NCBI RefSeq assembly: GCF_900188385.1
Contig: NZ_FZOI01000013.1
Coordinates: 1 to 64,000 of the forward strand
Length of the DNA: 64,000 bases
Direction of reading: 5' to 3'
Source: Azospirillum sp. RU38E
GTDB lineage: Bacteria > Pseudomonadota > Alphaproteobacteria > Azospirillales > Azospirillaceae
Below the pieces are notes generated by a model that was not told where the DNA came from, ran no database searches, and saw only the letters and a list, made by a program, of their open reading frames with translations. The translations under genes were made by a program, and so were the position numbers. Numbering within the stretch: the first letter of the stretch is position 1; every line of letters starts with the position of its first letter. Shown one piece after another: positions 47,945 to 57,560 of the stretch.

Positions 47945-48059
47945 TACCTATCGTTAAATGATTATTTACCTCGTCCGTGGCGTAAATTCCTAGATTTGGC
48001 TGCCGCTCAAGACGCGAAGTGTGCGAAGAAGATTATACGCCTCAAAAGGAGTGCGCATC

Positions 48060-48920
48060 ATGAGCACCCCTGTTTCCCGGTTCTATTTTGTGAACCGCCT
48101 ACGGTTGCACTATGTGGAATGGGGCCGGCCCGACCGGCCGACGCTGCTGCTGGTGCATGGCGGGCGTGACCATTGCCGCAGTTGGGATTGGGCCGCACAG
48201 GAGCTGGCCGCCGATTACCATATCCTGGCACCCGACCTGCGCGGCCATGGCGACAGCGCCTGGGCACCCGGCTGTGGCTATACACCCAGCGATGTGGTGG
48301 CCGATCTGGTGCAGTTGCTGCGCCAGCGCACCCGGCCCAAGGTGCATGTCATCGGCCATTCCTTTGGCGGTGCCGCCAGCCTGCTGCTGGCCGGCCTCTA
48401 TCCGGAACTGGTGGAAAAGCTGGTGGTGGTGGAAGGCACCTGGCAATGGCAGACCCTGCAAAAACCCTCCAGCTATGCCACCCGGATGCGGGATTATGTG
48501 GATACGGTCAACAAACTTGCCGCCCGCCCCCCGCGCAGATATGCCAGCCTGGCAGAGGCGACGGCCCGGATGCAGGCGGAAAATAACCGCCTGACCCCGG
48601 CCCAAGCCGAACATCTGACCATCCATGGCGCACATCAGAACGAGGATGGCAGCTTCAGCTGGAAGTTCGATAATTATGTCCGGGCTGCCTATCCGGCCCG
48701 GATCGGGCTGGACGATCTGCGCGATGTCTGGTCAGCCGTCACCTGCCCCACCCTGCTGATCCGGGGCAGCGACAGTTGGCTGGAGGATCCGGCACAAAAT
48801 GGTGTGCTTGACCTGTTCCAGACGGCCAGCAATATCACCATCCCCGATGCCGGCCACTGGCCCCACCATGACCAGTTGCCCTTGTTCCTGAATCATGTCC
48901 GCCAGTTCCTGGCCCCCTGA
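48060..48920 (+). CDS. alpha/beta hydrolase
   Basis: ATG at 48060 behind AAAAGGAGTGCGC. The 286-residue product has the oxyanion segment LLVHGGRDHCRSWD, the nucleophile elbow IGHSFGGAA (Ser about 101), a likely acid in RGSDSWLEDP and the catalytic His in DAGHWPHHDQ. It is cytosolic without signal. Family knowledge allows esterase, epoxide hydrolase-like or dehalogenase-like activity; the HGGRDH variant gives no finer call. This is the first chromosomal gene beyond the element, ended by a terminator shared with the convergent TonB receptor. Confidence 0.8.
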   Translation: MSTPVSRFYFVNRLRLHYVEWGRPDRPTLLLVHGGRDHCRSWDWAAQELAADYHILAPDLRGHGDSAWAPGCGYTPSDVVADLVQLLRQRTRPKVHVIGHSFGGAASLLLAGLYPELVEKLVVVEGTWQWQTLQKPSSYATRMRDYVDTVNKLAARPPRRYASLAEATARMQAENNRLTPAQAEHLTIHGAHQNEDGSFSWKFDNYVRAAYPARIGLDDLRDVWSAVTCPTLLIRGSDSWLEDPAQNGVLDLFQTASNITIPDAGHWPHHDQLPLFLNHVRQFLAP

Positions 48921-48933
48921 TCCGGGGGCCAGG
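48910..48933. terminator. bidirectional terminator between convergent genes
   Basis: CTGGCCCCC-TGATCC-GGGGGCCAG followed by GACAAAAAAC; it overlaps the stop of the hydrolase gene and lies 15 bp from the receptor stop. Confidence 0.75.
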
Positions 48934-48947
48934 ACAAAAAACACGCT

Positions 48948-51905
48948 TCAGAACTTCACATTCACGCCGGCCGTGACGGTACGGCCGATCCGGGTTTCGA
49001 ACAGCGTATCCTTGCGCTTGCTGTCGATATAAAGCCGGTTCTGCTCATCCGTCAGGTTGGTCGCCTCCAGGATCAGCTTCACCTGATCGGTGAGATTGTA
49101 GGAGGCCGAGGCATCGACATAGAGGGTCGGCGCATTGCCCTGCAGGTCGCTGCCGGGGGAGGCCGGGATGCCGCGAATGAAACTGTCGCGGTAATTGGCC
49201 GTGGCCCGGATGGAGAATTTCTCATCCTCGTAATAAAGCGTGCCGGAGAAGGTGTTCTTCGACAGGCCGATCAGATCGGCCTTGGTGGTCACCGTCGGTA
49301 CACCCCCAGCGCTGGCAAGGATATAATCGATGGTGGAGGAAACGCGGGTATAATTGGCCAGCATACCGAAATTGGCAAAGAAGCTGTCCTCCAGGAAGGT
49401 GAAGGGGATCTGGGCATTCACCTCAAACCCTTTCAGCGGCCCACCCGGCGTGTTGAAAGGCTGGGAGATGGTGAAAATCTCGTTCGGCGAGGTGTTGGTC
49501 CCCTCCAACAGGGCCGTCGGCAAGCCCAGCGTATTGAAGGGGGCCTGGCTGTTGACATTCTGGATGAAGCTTTTGATGTCCTTGTAGAAATAGGCAAAGG
49601 ACAGCAGCGAGCCGGGACGGAAATACCATTCCACACCGGCATCGAACGTGTTGGCGCGGATCGGGTCCAGATAGGGGTTGTTGATATTGCCGACGCGGGT
49701 GGTGGCGGTCACCCCGCTGGTCGGGGTCAAGACCCCCAGTTCCGGCCGTGCCATCACCTTGGCGGCGGAGAAGCGCAGCAGCACATCATCCGCCGCTTCC
49801 ACCACCACATTGGCCGAGGGCAGCCAATCATCATAGCTGTTCCTGGCTTCCGCCAGCCGGCCGACCAGATTGGTGGGCGAACTGGTGCCGGCCGGCGGGG
49901 CCACGGTGATGTAACCCGAGGTGTCCATCGTGGTTTTCACGTAGCGCACGCCGAGATCACCGCGCACCGGCAGAGGCAGGTGATCGGTCAGATCAAAGGT
50001 ACCCATCACATAGGCGCTCTTCACCCGTTCCTTCACCTGGGTGCGGGCCCCGCCGCAGCTCTCGTCACAGGTACGGATGCTGTCGGTATCGAACAGCTTG
50101 GCGAATTTCTCCGGATCGATGGCGGCCCAGCTTGCCGGGGCGTTATGTCCCCAGAGATCATCCAGCCCCTTGATCTGGCGGGTGATGGAAGAAAGGCTGG
50201 TGCCGGCGGGCAGGTTGCGCACCTGCACATCCGACAGATATTCCCGCACCGCCGTGGCGACATAATCGCTCTCGCGGAACTGGCCGCCCAGCTTCAGCGT
50301 ATAGCCATCCGCCAGCCGGTAGGCGAGGTTCAGGTTGGCGGTCAGATTGTCGGTCTTCTGGGTCAGCGGGCGGCCCTGCGGGCTGAAACCGCCGGTCACC
50401 GTGCCATCCGCCCCGGCCGGGCCATAAAGGAAATTGGCCGGATTGGCGACATCAAAGCCGAAGCCCAGCTTCGGCACGGAACCGCCATCCCGGTAATCGA
50501 TGGTGAAATTATCGCTGTCAATGACATCCATGAAGGTCTGGAACCGCTTGCGCCCATCCAGTTCCGACCGGTTGAAACCCAGCAAGCCGCTGATTTCGAA
50601 ATTATTGTCGAACTCATGCCGGAAATTCAGATTGGCCTGCTTGAAGCTGGAGACGAAACGGTCGACCAGCCCTTCAGATCGCACATCCACCCCATCAAAG
50701 ACGCCATAGACCAGGGAGCCCTTGTCGTCAAACTTCGCATCCCGCACCGACACCATGGGCTGGCCATTGTTGGTGATGGAACGGGCAAAGGAAAGACCGG
50801 CAATGTAATTGTCCCGACGGGTCACATCGAAGCGGGAATAAAGCCCATCCAGCGAGATATCTGTCATCTCGTCCGGCTTGTATTGCAGGGTCAGGCTGGC
50901 GCCCAGCCGTTCCTGATCCTGTTCGGAATTCAGGTAACGCGGAATGCGGGGCAGGAAGGCCCCGCTGCCCGGCGTGTTGGGCTGGTCAGCCCGGCGCAAG
51001 CCCAGGATGGTGTTATAGGCATCCACCGACCCGGTACGCGGGTTGTTGGTGGAACACATTGTACTGGAAGAGCCTTTGGCCGGCACATTGGGATAGATCG
51101 GCGTCACCCCCAGCGGCGAGCAGAACAGGCCATTGGTATTGGCCGAGAGGATATCCACGGCGGAATAGCCGACCTCCCGGATGTTCCGCTTCTGATAAGC
51201 GAAGGAGCCCAGAACGCCGAACTGCTCCTGATCACCGAATTTGTGCGAGAGCAGCAGCGAGGCACGCGGATCGGCCTTTTTCGACACTTCGTTATAGACA
51301 CCCTTCACCGTGGCGGTCGCCACCGTCTTTTCCCGGCTGTCGAACGGCTTGGGCGCGCTCAAATCCACCGTGGCGCCCAGCGAACCCTCCTCCGTATCGG
51401 CTGAGGGGGTCTTGCGCACCGCGAGAGCGGAGAAAATCTCAGTGGAGAACACATTGAAATCAAAACTGCGGCCGGCATTGCCGGCACCATAGATATCCGA
51501 GGAGCCGGTCTGCGAGGTGCCTTCCATGCCATTAATACGCACACGCGTGAAGGCAGCACCCAGGCCCCGGACGGAGATATTGCGCCCTTCCCCGCCATCG
51601 CCGCGCGCCAGCGCCACGCCGGGCACGCGCTGCATGGATTCCGCCAGATTACTGTCGGGGAACTTGCCGATATCTTCGGCCACGATGCTGTCAATGGCGG
51701 CTGTCTCGTTACGCTTCTGGTTCAGCGCGCTGTTGAGCGAGGCGCGGAAGCCGGTCACGATGATCTCGTCCAACGCCCCTTCGGCTGGCGGTGCCTCCTG
51801 TGCCATAGCGATGCCGGGGGCCACCACGGCCATGGCGATCCCCAGCGCCAAAATGGAGGCGCTGGAACGATTGAATGACAAACAGCGCCCATGTTTCTGG
51901 AACAT
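48948..51905 (-). CDS. TonB-dependent receptor 1
   Basis: Start at 51905 after GGGGAGGACCAGA; longer starts lack a site. The 985-residue product has a signal peptide (SASILALGIAMAVVAPGIAM then AQ), a TonB-box-like segment EGALDEIIVTG and a plug (SLNSALNQKRN, DIGKFPDSNLAESMQRVPGV, ISVRGLGAAFTRVRINGME). A 22-strand barrel ends in a terminal Phe (GVNVKF). This is the Caulobacter/Xanthomonas-type receptor class often used for sugars or other large nutrients. The ligand is unknown. A DUF4198-like exported protein is encoded divergently, a pairing that may reflect joint metal or nutrient uptake. Confidence 0.88.
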   Translation of the reverse strand: MFQKHGRCLSFNRSSASILALGIAMAVVAPGIAMAQEAPPAEGALDEIIVTGFRASLNSALNQKRNETAAIDSIVAEDIGKFPDSNLAESMQRVPGVALARGDGGEGRNISVRGLGAAFTRVRINGMEGTSQTGSSDIYGAGNAGRSFDFNVFSTEIFSALAVRKTPSADTEEGSLGATVDLSAPKPFDSREKTVATATVKGVYNEVSKKADPRASLLLSHKFGDQEQFGVLGSFAYQKRNIREVGYSAVDILSANTNGLFCSPLGVTPIYPNVPAKGSSSTMCSTNNPRTGSVDAYNTILGLRRADQPNTPGSGAFLPRIPRYLNSEQDQERLGASLTLQYKPDEMTDISLDGLYSRFDVTRRDNYIAGLSFARSITNNGQPMVSVRDAKFDDKGSLVYGVFDGVDVRSEGLVDRFVSSFKQANLNFRHEFDNNFEISGLLGFNRSELDGRKRFQTFMDVIDSDNFTIDYRDGGSVPKLGFGFDVANPANFLYGPAGADGTVTGGFSPQGRPLTQKTDNLTANLNLAYRLADGYTLKLGGQFRESDYVATAVREYLSDVQVRNLPAGTSLSSITRQIKGLDDLWGHNAPASWAAIDPEKFAKLFDTDSIRTCDESCGGARTQVKERVKSAYVMGTFDLTDHLPLPVRGDLGVRYVKTTMDTSGYITVAPPAGTSSPTNLVGRLAEARNSYDDWLPSANVVVEAADDVLLRFSAAKVMARPELGVLTPTSGVTATTRVGNINNPYLDPIRANTFDAGVEWYFRPGSLLSFAYFYKDIKSFIQNVNSQAPFNTLGLPTALLEGTNTSPNEIFTISQPFNTPGGPLKGFEVNAQIPFTFLEDSFFANFGMLANYTRVSSTIDYILASAGGVPTVTTKADLIGLSKNTFSGTLYYEDEKFSIRATANYRDSFIRGIPASPGSDLQGNAPTLYVDASASYNLTDQVKLILEATNLTDEQNRLYIDSKRKDTLFETRIGRTVTAGVNVKF

Positions 51906-52417
51906 TCTGGTCCTCCCCTGATGCCGCATCATCCTCAACGGGATGGGTTTGATTGTTGATTATTGGCCGCGGTCCGGCACCGCCATCGCCCCTATTTACG
52001 CATACAATTCCCCATGCGGCCCCCTTTTCAGAGGCCGGGCAACAGGATGCGCAAGGGTAATTGGCCGGCTTGACCGGCTGGAACGTCACTGCAACTGCAA
52101 AGGCACCCTTAAGGTGCGCCGATCTTGCGACCGGTCCTCCCGTACTTTTCTTATATTTGTCTGAGTATGGGAGATGTGCGTCAGAGTCAATAGAAAATTC
52201 ACATTAAGGAAATGCATTCCATTATGTGAGAAATTTTCAGAGTTGTCGGATGCACGATATATCCGGCCGCCCCATCGCGGCCTTCGGTGGAAAATTCTGC
52301 CGGGGCCATGGCTTTTCCGCAATCATACCCGTGGATGGGGATAGTCTTTACCGACAAGGGGCACGGACGGGCGAGGGCGTCCGGCACCCGGAAGCCCCAG
52401 ACGAACAGGAACGGGAC
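51906..52417. other. divergent regulatory region between TonB receptor and exported protein
   Basis: 512 bp with no supported gene. An AT-richer core at about 52140-52240 (TTTTCTTATATTTGTCTGAG, AATTTTCAGAG) is the likely place of divergent promoters. No Fur or LacI operator was recognised with confidence. Confidence 0.4.
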
Positions 52418-53158
52418 ATGAAAAAACGGACGCGCATCGCCCTGGCATTGGCCACGCTGGCCGGATTTGCCGCCACCATGCCCGCCGAGGCCCATGGCAT
52501 CTGGTTCGCCCAGCGCGCCAAGCAGACGGCCCTGATCTATGGTGTCGGCGCCGACGATCTGGACATGGTGAAGCGGCTGCCCCTGATCAAAGCCACTAGC
52601 GCCTATGATGCCAGCTGGCAGCCGGTGGAAGCCGCCTTACGCGCCGCCGGCCCCATCGTGCTGGCAGAATCCAAGGGGCCGGCCGTGGCCCTGGCCGCCA
52701 TCATGGATAATGGCAACTGGACCAAGGCAGCCGACGGCAAATGGCACAATGCCGGGCGGGACAAAGTGCCGGACGCGGTGCGGGCCGAACATACCTATAA
52801 ATATGCCGTGCATCTGACCGGCCAGCCCACCAAGCCGATGCCGGCCCTGCCCGGCCACACGCTGCAACTGGTGCCGCTGGAAGCGATCCCCACGGAAATG
52901 GGCAAGCCGCTGAAGCTGCGCGTGCTGTTCCAGGGCAAGCCGCAGGCCGGCGTATCGGTACAGCGCGATCTGGTCACCGATCCCGACCAGGAACCGCAGA
53001 AGACCGATGCCGATGGCGTGGTGACGGTCACCATCCGCAATCAGGGCCTGAACGTCATCGCCGCCACCTATGTCGCCAGCCCGGCAGAGCCCAAGCTGGT
53101 GGACCATGATGAACATCTGGCCACCCTCTCCTTTGTACTGCCGCACGCGGAGGAATAA
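52418..53158 (+). CDS. DUF4198-like exported protein
   Basis: ATG at 52418 after AGGAACGGGAC. The 246-residue product has a signal peptide (MKKRTRIALALATLAGFAAT, cleaved after AEA). HGIWFAQRAKQTALIYGVGA is the typical opening of DUF4198 proteins. A C-terminal Ig-like domain follows (LKLRVLFQGKPQAGVSVQRD, TDADGVVTVTIRNQGLNVIA). The mature N-terminal His may bind metal; the family is often linked to nickel/cobalt or TonB-dependent uptake. It is encoded divergently from a TonB receptor. A hairpin-repeat copy and a second hairpin end its transcript. Confidence 0.75.
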   Translation: MKKRTRIALALATLAGFAATMPAEAHGIWFAQRAKQTALIYGVGADDLDMVKRLPLIKATSAYDASWQPVEAALRAAGPIVLAESKGPAVALAAIMDNGNWTKAADGKWHNAGRDKVPDAVRAEHTYKYAVHLTGQPTKPMPALPGHTLQLVPLEAIPTEMGKPLKLRVLFQGKPQAGVSVQRDLVTDPDQEPQKTDADGVVTVTIRNQGLNVIAATYVASPAEPKLVDHDEHLATLSFVLPHAEE

Positions 53159-53167
53159 AGTCTTAAG

Positions 53168-53288
53168 AATCTCCCTGGGTCGTGACCGATCCCGGGAGAT
53201 TTTGCGTTCCCTCAGGTGCCGGGCGCTGCCATCCGGCAGCTTGGCTTACGCGCCCATGGGGGTGCTAAGCCAGCGGTCGCCGGCCTCC
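53168..53288 (+). repeat. composite hairpin-repeat unit outside the phage-like element
   Basis: CTCCCTGGGTCG-TGAC-CGATCCCGGGAG plus ATTTTGC, then GTTCCCTCAGGTGCCGGGCG, the stem GCTGCCATCCGGCAGC, TTGGCTTACG, a decayed second stem and GCGGTCGCCGGCC. The end-hairpin stem carries a compensating change (GG-T/GG-A to GG-G context). It follows a chromosomal gene, so the repeat is not confined to the element. Confidence 0.88.
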
Positions 53289-53320
53289 AACCCGCCTAAA
53301 GGCCAACCTTTAGGCGGGTT
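53289..53320 (+). terminator. second hairpin after the DUF4198-like gene
   Basis: AACCCGCCTAAAGG-CCAA-CCTTTAGGCGGGTT, a 14-bp perfect stem. A further CGCGGGGGTGG hairpin follows at about 53350-53377 before glgX. Confidence 0.65.
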
Positions 53321-53423
53321 GGTATCAATTCAGACTGGGCCGGGGAACGCGGGGGTGGAACATCCCACCCCCGCGCCGGGTTGTTGGCAGGCAGCCAGAC
53401 AACCCGACCCGGAGCCTGCCGCC

Positions 53424-55679
53424 ATGGCCATTGTAAAACCGTCGTCGCGCGTCACCGAAGGGCTTCCTTACCCCTTGGGGGCAACCTGGGATGGGTTGGG
53501 GGTGAATTTCGCCCTGTTTTCCGCCCATGCCACCAAGGTGGAACTCTGCCTGTTCGATAGCAGCGGCAAGCGGGAGCTGGAGCGGATCACCCTGCCGGAA
53601 TACACGGACGAGGTGTGGCACGGCTATCTGCCCGATGCCCGGCCGGGTGCCGTCTATGCCTATCGCGTGCACGGCCCCTTTGCGCCGGAGCAAGGCCACC
53701 GTTTCAACCCGCACAAGCTGGTGCTGGACCCCTATGCCAAGGGGCTGGTGGGGCGGATTGACTGGCACCCTTCGCATTTCGGCTATCGCATGGGGCATTC
53801 CGCACTGGACCTCAGCTTCGACCGGCGGGACAGCGCCCCCCATATGCCGAAATGCCGGGTGATCGACCCCGCCTTCACCTGGGGCCGTGACCGGCGCCCC
53901 CGCATCGCCTGGGACCGCACGATCTTTTACGAAGCGCATGTAAAGGGCATGACCATGCGCCACCCCGCGGTGCCCCCCGCCCTGCGCGGCACCTATGCCG
54001 GGCTGGCGGTGAAAGAGGTGGTGGATTATCTGAAGGCACTTGGCGTCACCAGCGTGGAACTGATGCCCATCCACGCCTTCGCCCAGGATCAGCCCCTGCT
54101 GGACAAGGGCCTGCGCAATTACTGGGGCTATAATTCGCTGGGATTCTTTGCGCCCGAACCCGGCTATTCCACCAGCGGCGGGGGGATCAGCGAGTTCAAG
54201 CATATGGTGGCCCAGCTGCATGATGCCGGGCTGGAGGTGATCCTGGACGTGGTTTACAACCACACTGCGGAAGGCAACGAATTAGGCCCGACGCTGAGCT
54301 TCAAGGGCATCGACAATGCCAGCTATTACCGGCTGATCCCGGACCAACAGCGCTATTACATCAACGAAACCGGCACCGGAAACACGCTGAACCTGTCCCA
54401 CCCGCGCGTGCTGCAGATGGTGACGGACAGTCTGCGCTATTGGGTGGAGGAAATGCATGTCGATGGCTTCCGCTTCGATCTGGCCACCATCCTGGGGCGG
54501 GAGCCCTATGGTTTTGATGAAGGCGGCGGCTTTCTGGACAGTTGCCGGCAAGACCCGGTGCTGTCCCGCGTGAAGCTGATCGCAGAGCCGTGGGATTGCG
54601 GTCCCGGCGGCTATCAGGTCGGTGGCTTTCCACCCGGCTGGGCGGAATGGAACGACAAGTTCCGCGACACGGTGCGCGCCTATTGGAAGGGGGACGAGGG
54701 CCAGTTGCCCGAACTGGCCGACCGGCTGACGGCCAGCGGCTCCGTCTTCAACCGGCGGGGCCGGCGGCCCCATGCCTCGGTCAATTTCATCACCGCCCAT
54801 GATGGCTTCACCCTGAACGACCTCGTTTCCTATAACGACAAGCATAATGATGCCAATGGGGAGGAGGGACGCGACGGCCATTCGCATAACCTCTCCTGGA
54901 ACCATGGGGCGGAGGGGCCGACCGACGACCCGGAAATCCTCTCCCTGCGCGAACGGCAGAAGCGCAACCTCCTGGCCACGCTGATCTTTTCCCAAGGCAC
55001 GCCGATGATCCTGGCGGGCGATGAGTTCGGGCACAGCCAGCAGGGCAACAACAATGCCTATTGCCAGGATAATGAGACGACCTGGCTGGACTGGGCCGGC
55101 GTGGATGCGGCGGGCGAGGCGTTGCGGGATTTCGTGCGGCATTGCATCGCGCTGCGCCAACATTACCCGATCCTGCGGCGGGGCCGCTTCCTGACCGGGC
55201 AGCAGCATCCCGATCTGGATGTGAAGGATGTCACCTGGCTGACCCCGGCGGCGGCGGAGATGGTGCCGGAGAACTGGCACGATCCCCATGCCCGCTGCCT
55301 GGGCATGTTGCTGGATGGCCGGGCCCAGCCCACCGGCATCCGCCGGCCGGGCAGCGATGCCACGCTATTATTATTGCTGAACGCGCACCACGAGGCGGTG
55401 TCCTTCACCCTGCCCACGGTGACGGGTGGCGCGCTTTGGCAGGTGCTGCTGGACACGGCGGCGGAAACGGATGGCGTGTTGCCAGCGGGTGAGGCCCACC
55501 CGCTGGCCGCCCGTTCCCTGTTGCTGCTGGGTTTACAGCCGGCGCAACCAGCGCCCGCCCACACCGACGCCGATCAAGCCGACAGCCAGCAGCAGGAAGG
55601 CGATGGACAGGCTGCTGAGATGGGCGACAAAGCCGATGGCGGCTGGGCCGGCCAGGATGCCCGCATAGCCAAGGGTTGA
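53424..55679 (+). CDS. glgX: glycogen debranching enzyme GlgX
   Basis: ATG at 53424; the frame is open upstream but crosses repeats. The 751-residue product has an N-terminal CBM48 domain (GLPYPLGATWDGLGVNFALF) and a GH13 catalytic domain: LDVVYNHTAEGNE, GFRFDLATILGREP with the nucleophile Asp, LIAEPWDCGPGGYQVGGFPP with the acid/base Glu, and NFITAHDGFTLNDLVSYN with the third acid. A small C-terminal beta domain follows. It cuts alpha-1,6 branches of glycogen limit dextrins in the cytosol. The last 40 or so residues (HTDADQADSQQQEGDGQAAE) do not look like GlgX and are read antisense to the MFS gene, so the stop has probably moved downstream. Confidence 0.93.
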   Translation: MAIVKPSSRVTEGLPYPLGATWDGLGVNFALFSAHATKVELCLFDSSGKRELERITLPEYTDEVWHGYLPDARPGAVYAYRVHGPFAPEQGHRFNPHKLVLDPYAKGLVGRIDWHPSHFGYRMGHSALDLSFDRRDSAPHMPKCRVIDPAFTWGRDRRPRIAWDRTIFYEAHVKGMTMRHPAVPPALRGTYAGLAVKEVVDYLKALGVTSVELMPIHAFAQDQPLLDKGLRNYWGYNSLGFFAPEPGYSTSGGGISEFKHMVAQLHDAGLEVILDVVYNHTAEGNELGPTLSFKGIDNASYYRLIPDQQRYYINETGTGNTLNLSHPRVLQMVTDSLRYWVEEMHVDGFRFDLATILGREPYGFDEGGGFLDSCRQDPVLSRVKLIAEPWDCGPGGYQVGGFPPGWAEWNDKFRDTVRAYWKGDEGQLPELADRLTASGSVFNRRGRRPHASVNFITAHDGFTLNDLVSYNDKHNDANGEEGRDGHSHNLSWNHGAEGPTDDPEILSLRERQKRNLLATLIFSQGTPMILAGDEFGHSQQGNNNAYCQDNETTWLDWAGVDAAGEALRDFVRHCIALRQHYPILRRGRFLTGQQHPDLDVKDVTWLTPAAAEMVPENWHDPHARCLGMLLDGRAQPTGIRRPGSDATLLLLLNAHHEAVSFTLPTVTGGALWQVLLDTAAETDGVLPAGEAHPLAARSLLLLGLQPAQPAPAHTDADQADSQQQEGDGQAAEMGDKADGGWAGQDARIAKG

Positions 55680-56681
55680 CACGGCTGGCAAGGCCAGGCT
55701 TTCCGGCATGGCGCGTTGGCGGCCGGCGCTGGTGAACAGGATCGGCACGATGTTGGACGCACCAATCCCCACCAGCGCATAGCCGGCCAGCACCAGTTCC
55801 CAGACCGGGGCCAGGGTGGCAGCGATGAAGCCCAACCCGGCGATGAAACCACCCGCCGACAGCACGGTGACAGGGCCAAACCGATGCACGATCCGGTCCC
55901 CCAGGAAACGCCCCACCGTCATGGCCCCGGCAAAGGCGGCATAGCCCAGGCCGGCATAGGCCGCCGGCACCTGATGCGTGCCGGTCAGGAACACCGCACT
56001 CCAATCCAGCATGGCGCCTTCGGCCAGAAAGCTGATGAAGCAGAGGATCCCCAGCAGCAGCACGATGCCGCGCGGCAGGGCAAAGGCCGGACCGTCCGAC
56101 TTGCTGCCATAGGGCAGCAGCCCCCCCTGTGACAGGAACAGCAGCACAACCATCGCCACCAGCATGGTCAGCGTGGCCACCAACGGGGAGGCGCCCAGGC
56201 CCAGGATGGCCGCCATCCCGGCGGCCCCGACAATGCCGCCCAGGCTGAACAGGGCATGGAAGCCCGACATCATCGGCCGGCCGCTATCCCGCTCCACAAT
56301 GATGGCCTGCACATTGATGGCCACATCCATGGTACCGATGCTGGCCCCAAACAGGAACAGGCCCGGCACCAGCCACCAGAGATCGGGGGCGACGGCCAGC
56401 AGGGGCAGGATCGCCGTGGCGATCAGGCCGGAAACCATGATGGTGGCGCGGCAGCCAAACCGGGCCGCCAACTGCCCCGCCAGCGGCATCATCAGGATCG
56501 AGCCGCCGCCCAGCGCCAGCAGCACCAGCCCCAGCGTGCCCGCCTCCATGCCGATGCGTGATTTGACGAATGGCACCAGCGGCGCCCATGTCGCCGTGCC
56601 AAAGCCGGCGACCAGAAAAACCAGCCGCGTGGCGAATTGCGCGGCGGAAGGGGCGGGAACCGGGGAAGAAAGCGCAGTCAT
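55533..56681 (-). CDS. MFS transporter (sugar-type, YbjJ/FucP-like)
   Basis: A 382-residue membrane protein with about 12 hydrophobic segments (FATRLVFLVAGFGTATWAPL, GLVLLALGGGSILMMPLAGQ, WWLVPGLFLFGASIGTMDVA, YAFAG-type loops). The G-x-x-x-D-R-like loop is replaced by RFGCRATIMVSGL. The NVQAIIVERDSGRPMMSGFH segment after helix 4 is typical of the YbjJ branch. It would export or import small sugars or related solutes. Its 3' end overlaps that of glgX by 147 bp on the other strand. The DeoR gene starts upstream on the same strand 30 bp away, so both form an operon with the regulator first. Confidence 0.85.
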   Translation of the reverse strand: MTALSSPVPAPSAAQFATRLVFLVAGFGTATWAPLVPFVKSRIGMEAGTLGLVLLALGGGSILMMPLAGQLAARFGCRATIMVSGLIATAILPLLAVAPDLWWLVPGLFLFGASIGTMDVAINVQAIIVERDSGRPMMSGFHALFSLGGIVGAAGMAAILGLGASPLVATLTMLVAMVVLLFLSQGGLLPYGSKSDGPAFALPRGIVLLLGILCFISFLAEGAMLDWSAVFLTGTHQVPAAYAGLGYAAFAGAMTVGRFLGDRIVHRFGPVTVLSAGGFIAGLGFIAATLAPVWELVLAGYALVGIGASNIVPILFTSAGRQRAMPESLALPAVSTLGYAGILAGPAAIGFVAHLSSLSIAFLLLAVGLIGVGVGGRWLRRL

Positions 56682-56711
56682 GATAGTCCTGAAGACAAAG
56701 CAGGTCGGGGC

Positions 56712-57488
56712 TCAGGCCGCAGCCTGAAGAATGGCAAGGCCGGCATCCAGCAGCGGGGCCAGTGCCGCATCCGGCACCTCCCCCCCGACGATCAGATGAT
56801 CGATGGTGGCCAGATCGGCGACATGGAAAGAAGCGGCCGTTCCCACCTTCTCCGCCGTCACCGCCACCGCCACGGCGCGGCTGGCGGCAATGACGGCGCG
56901 TTTGAATTCGGCATCTTCCAGGGAAAAACAGCGCAAACCCGCTTCGGCGGAGACGGCACAGACGCCCACGAAACAGAGGTCGGCCGCATAATCCGCCACC
57001 TCCCGCACAGCGCGCGCGCCCAGCGTGCCCCCAACAGACGGGTTCAGCACGCCACCCACCTGGATCACCGTAAAGCCCGGACGGCCGGCCAGGGCCAGCG
57101 CGATATCCGGGGCGTTGGTAATCACGGTCAAATCGGCATGATCGGGCAAGGCCTCGGCAATGGCGCGGTTGGTGCTGCCGGCATCCAGGAACAGCACCTG
57201 TCCCGGCTGCACCAGCCCCACCGCCCGGCGCGCCACCAGGGCCTTGCCCTCCGGGTTCTGGCGCTGGCGCGTCTGCAGGTCGCCCGATGCCGGCGACAGG
57301 CGCAGCGCCCCGCCATAAACCCGCTGGCAATGGCCCAGCGCCGCCAGTTCCCGCAGATCACGCCGGATCGTATCTTCGGAGATATTGAGGTCACGCGCCA
57401 GATCGACCGCCAGCACCCGCCCCTGCGCCTCCAGGCGCTGACGGATCAGGCGGTGCCGTTCTTCTGGCAGGATGGGCAGGTTGGCCAT
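56712..57488 (-). CDS. DeoR-family transcriptional regulator
   Basis: ATG at 57488 (MANLPILPEERHRLIRQRLE). The 258-residue product has a DeoR winged helix (GRVLAVDLARDLNISEDTIR then RDLRELAALGHCQRVYGGAL) and a sugar-phosphate sensor domain with VLFLDAGSTNRAIAEALP, LTVITNAPDIALALAG and VGVCAVSAEAGLRCFSLEDA. DeoR proteins repress sugar-use operons until a phosphorylated sugar binds. It is followed by the MFS gene and probably controls it. A TGCAC-N4-GTGCA inverted repeat at 57561-57574 upstream is a possible operator. Confidence 0.88.
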   Translation of the reverse strand: MANLPILPEERHRLIRQRLEAQGRVLAVDLARDLNISEDTIRRDLRELAALGHCQRVYGGALRLSPASGDLQTRQRQNPEGKALVARRAVGLVQPGQVLFLDAGSTNRAIAEALPDHADLTVITNAPDIALALAGRPGFTVIQVGGVLNPSVGGTLGARAVREVADYAADLCFVGVCAVSAEAGLRCFSLEDAEFKRAVIAASRAVAVAVTAEKVGTAASFHVADLATIDHLIVGGEVPDAALAPLLDAGLAILQAAA

Positions 57489-57560
57489 GGCAAGGGACGC
57501 ATCGCAATCGTTGTCAGGGCGGACTATCGTTGAAATCGCGGCCAGCAGCAAGGACAAACA

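Noticed and set aside
47859-48059. tRNA gene as integration site next to the integrase
   Set aside because: I looked for a cloverleaf and a T-loop GGTTCGANTCC-type motif and found none.
56637-57533. 298-codon plus-strand frame
   Set aside because: Antisense to the DeoR gene, which has clear helix-turn-helix and sensor motifs.
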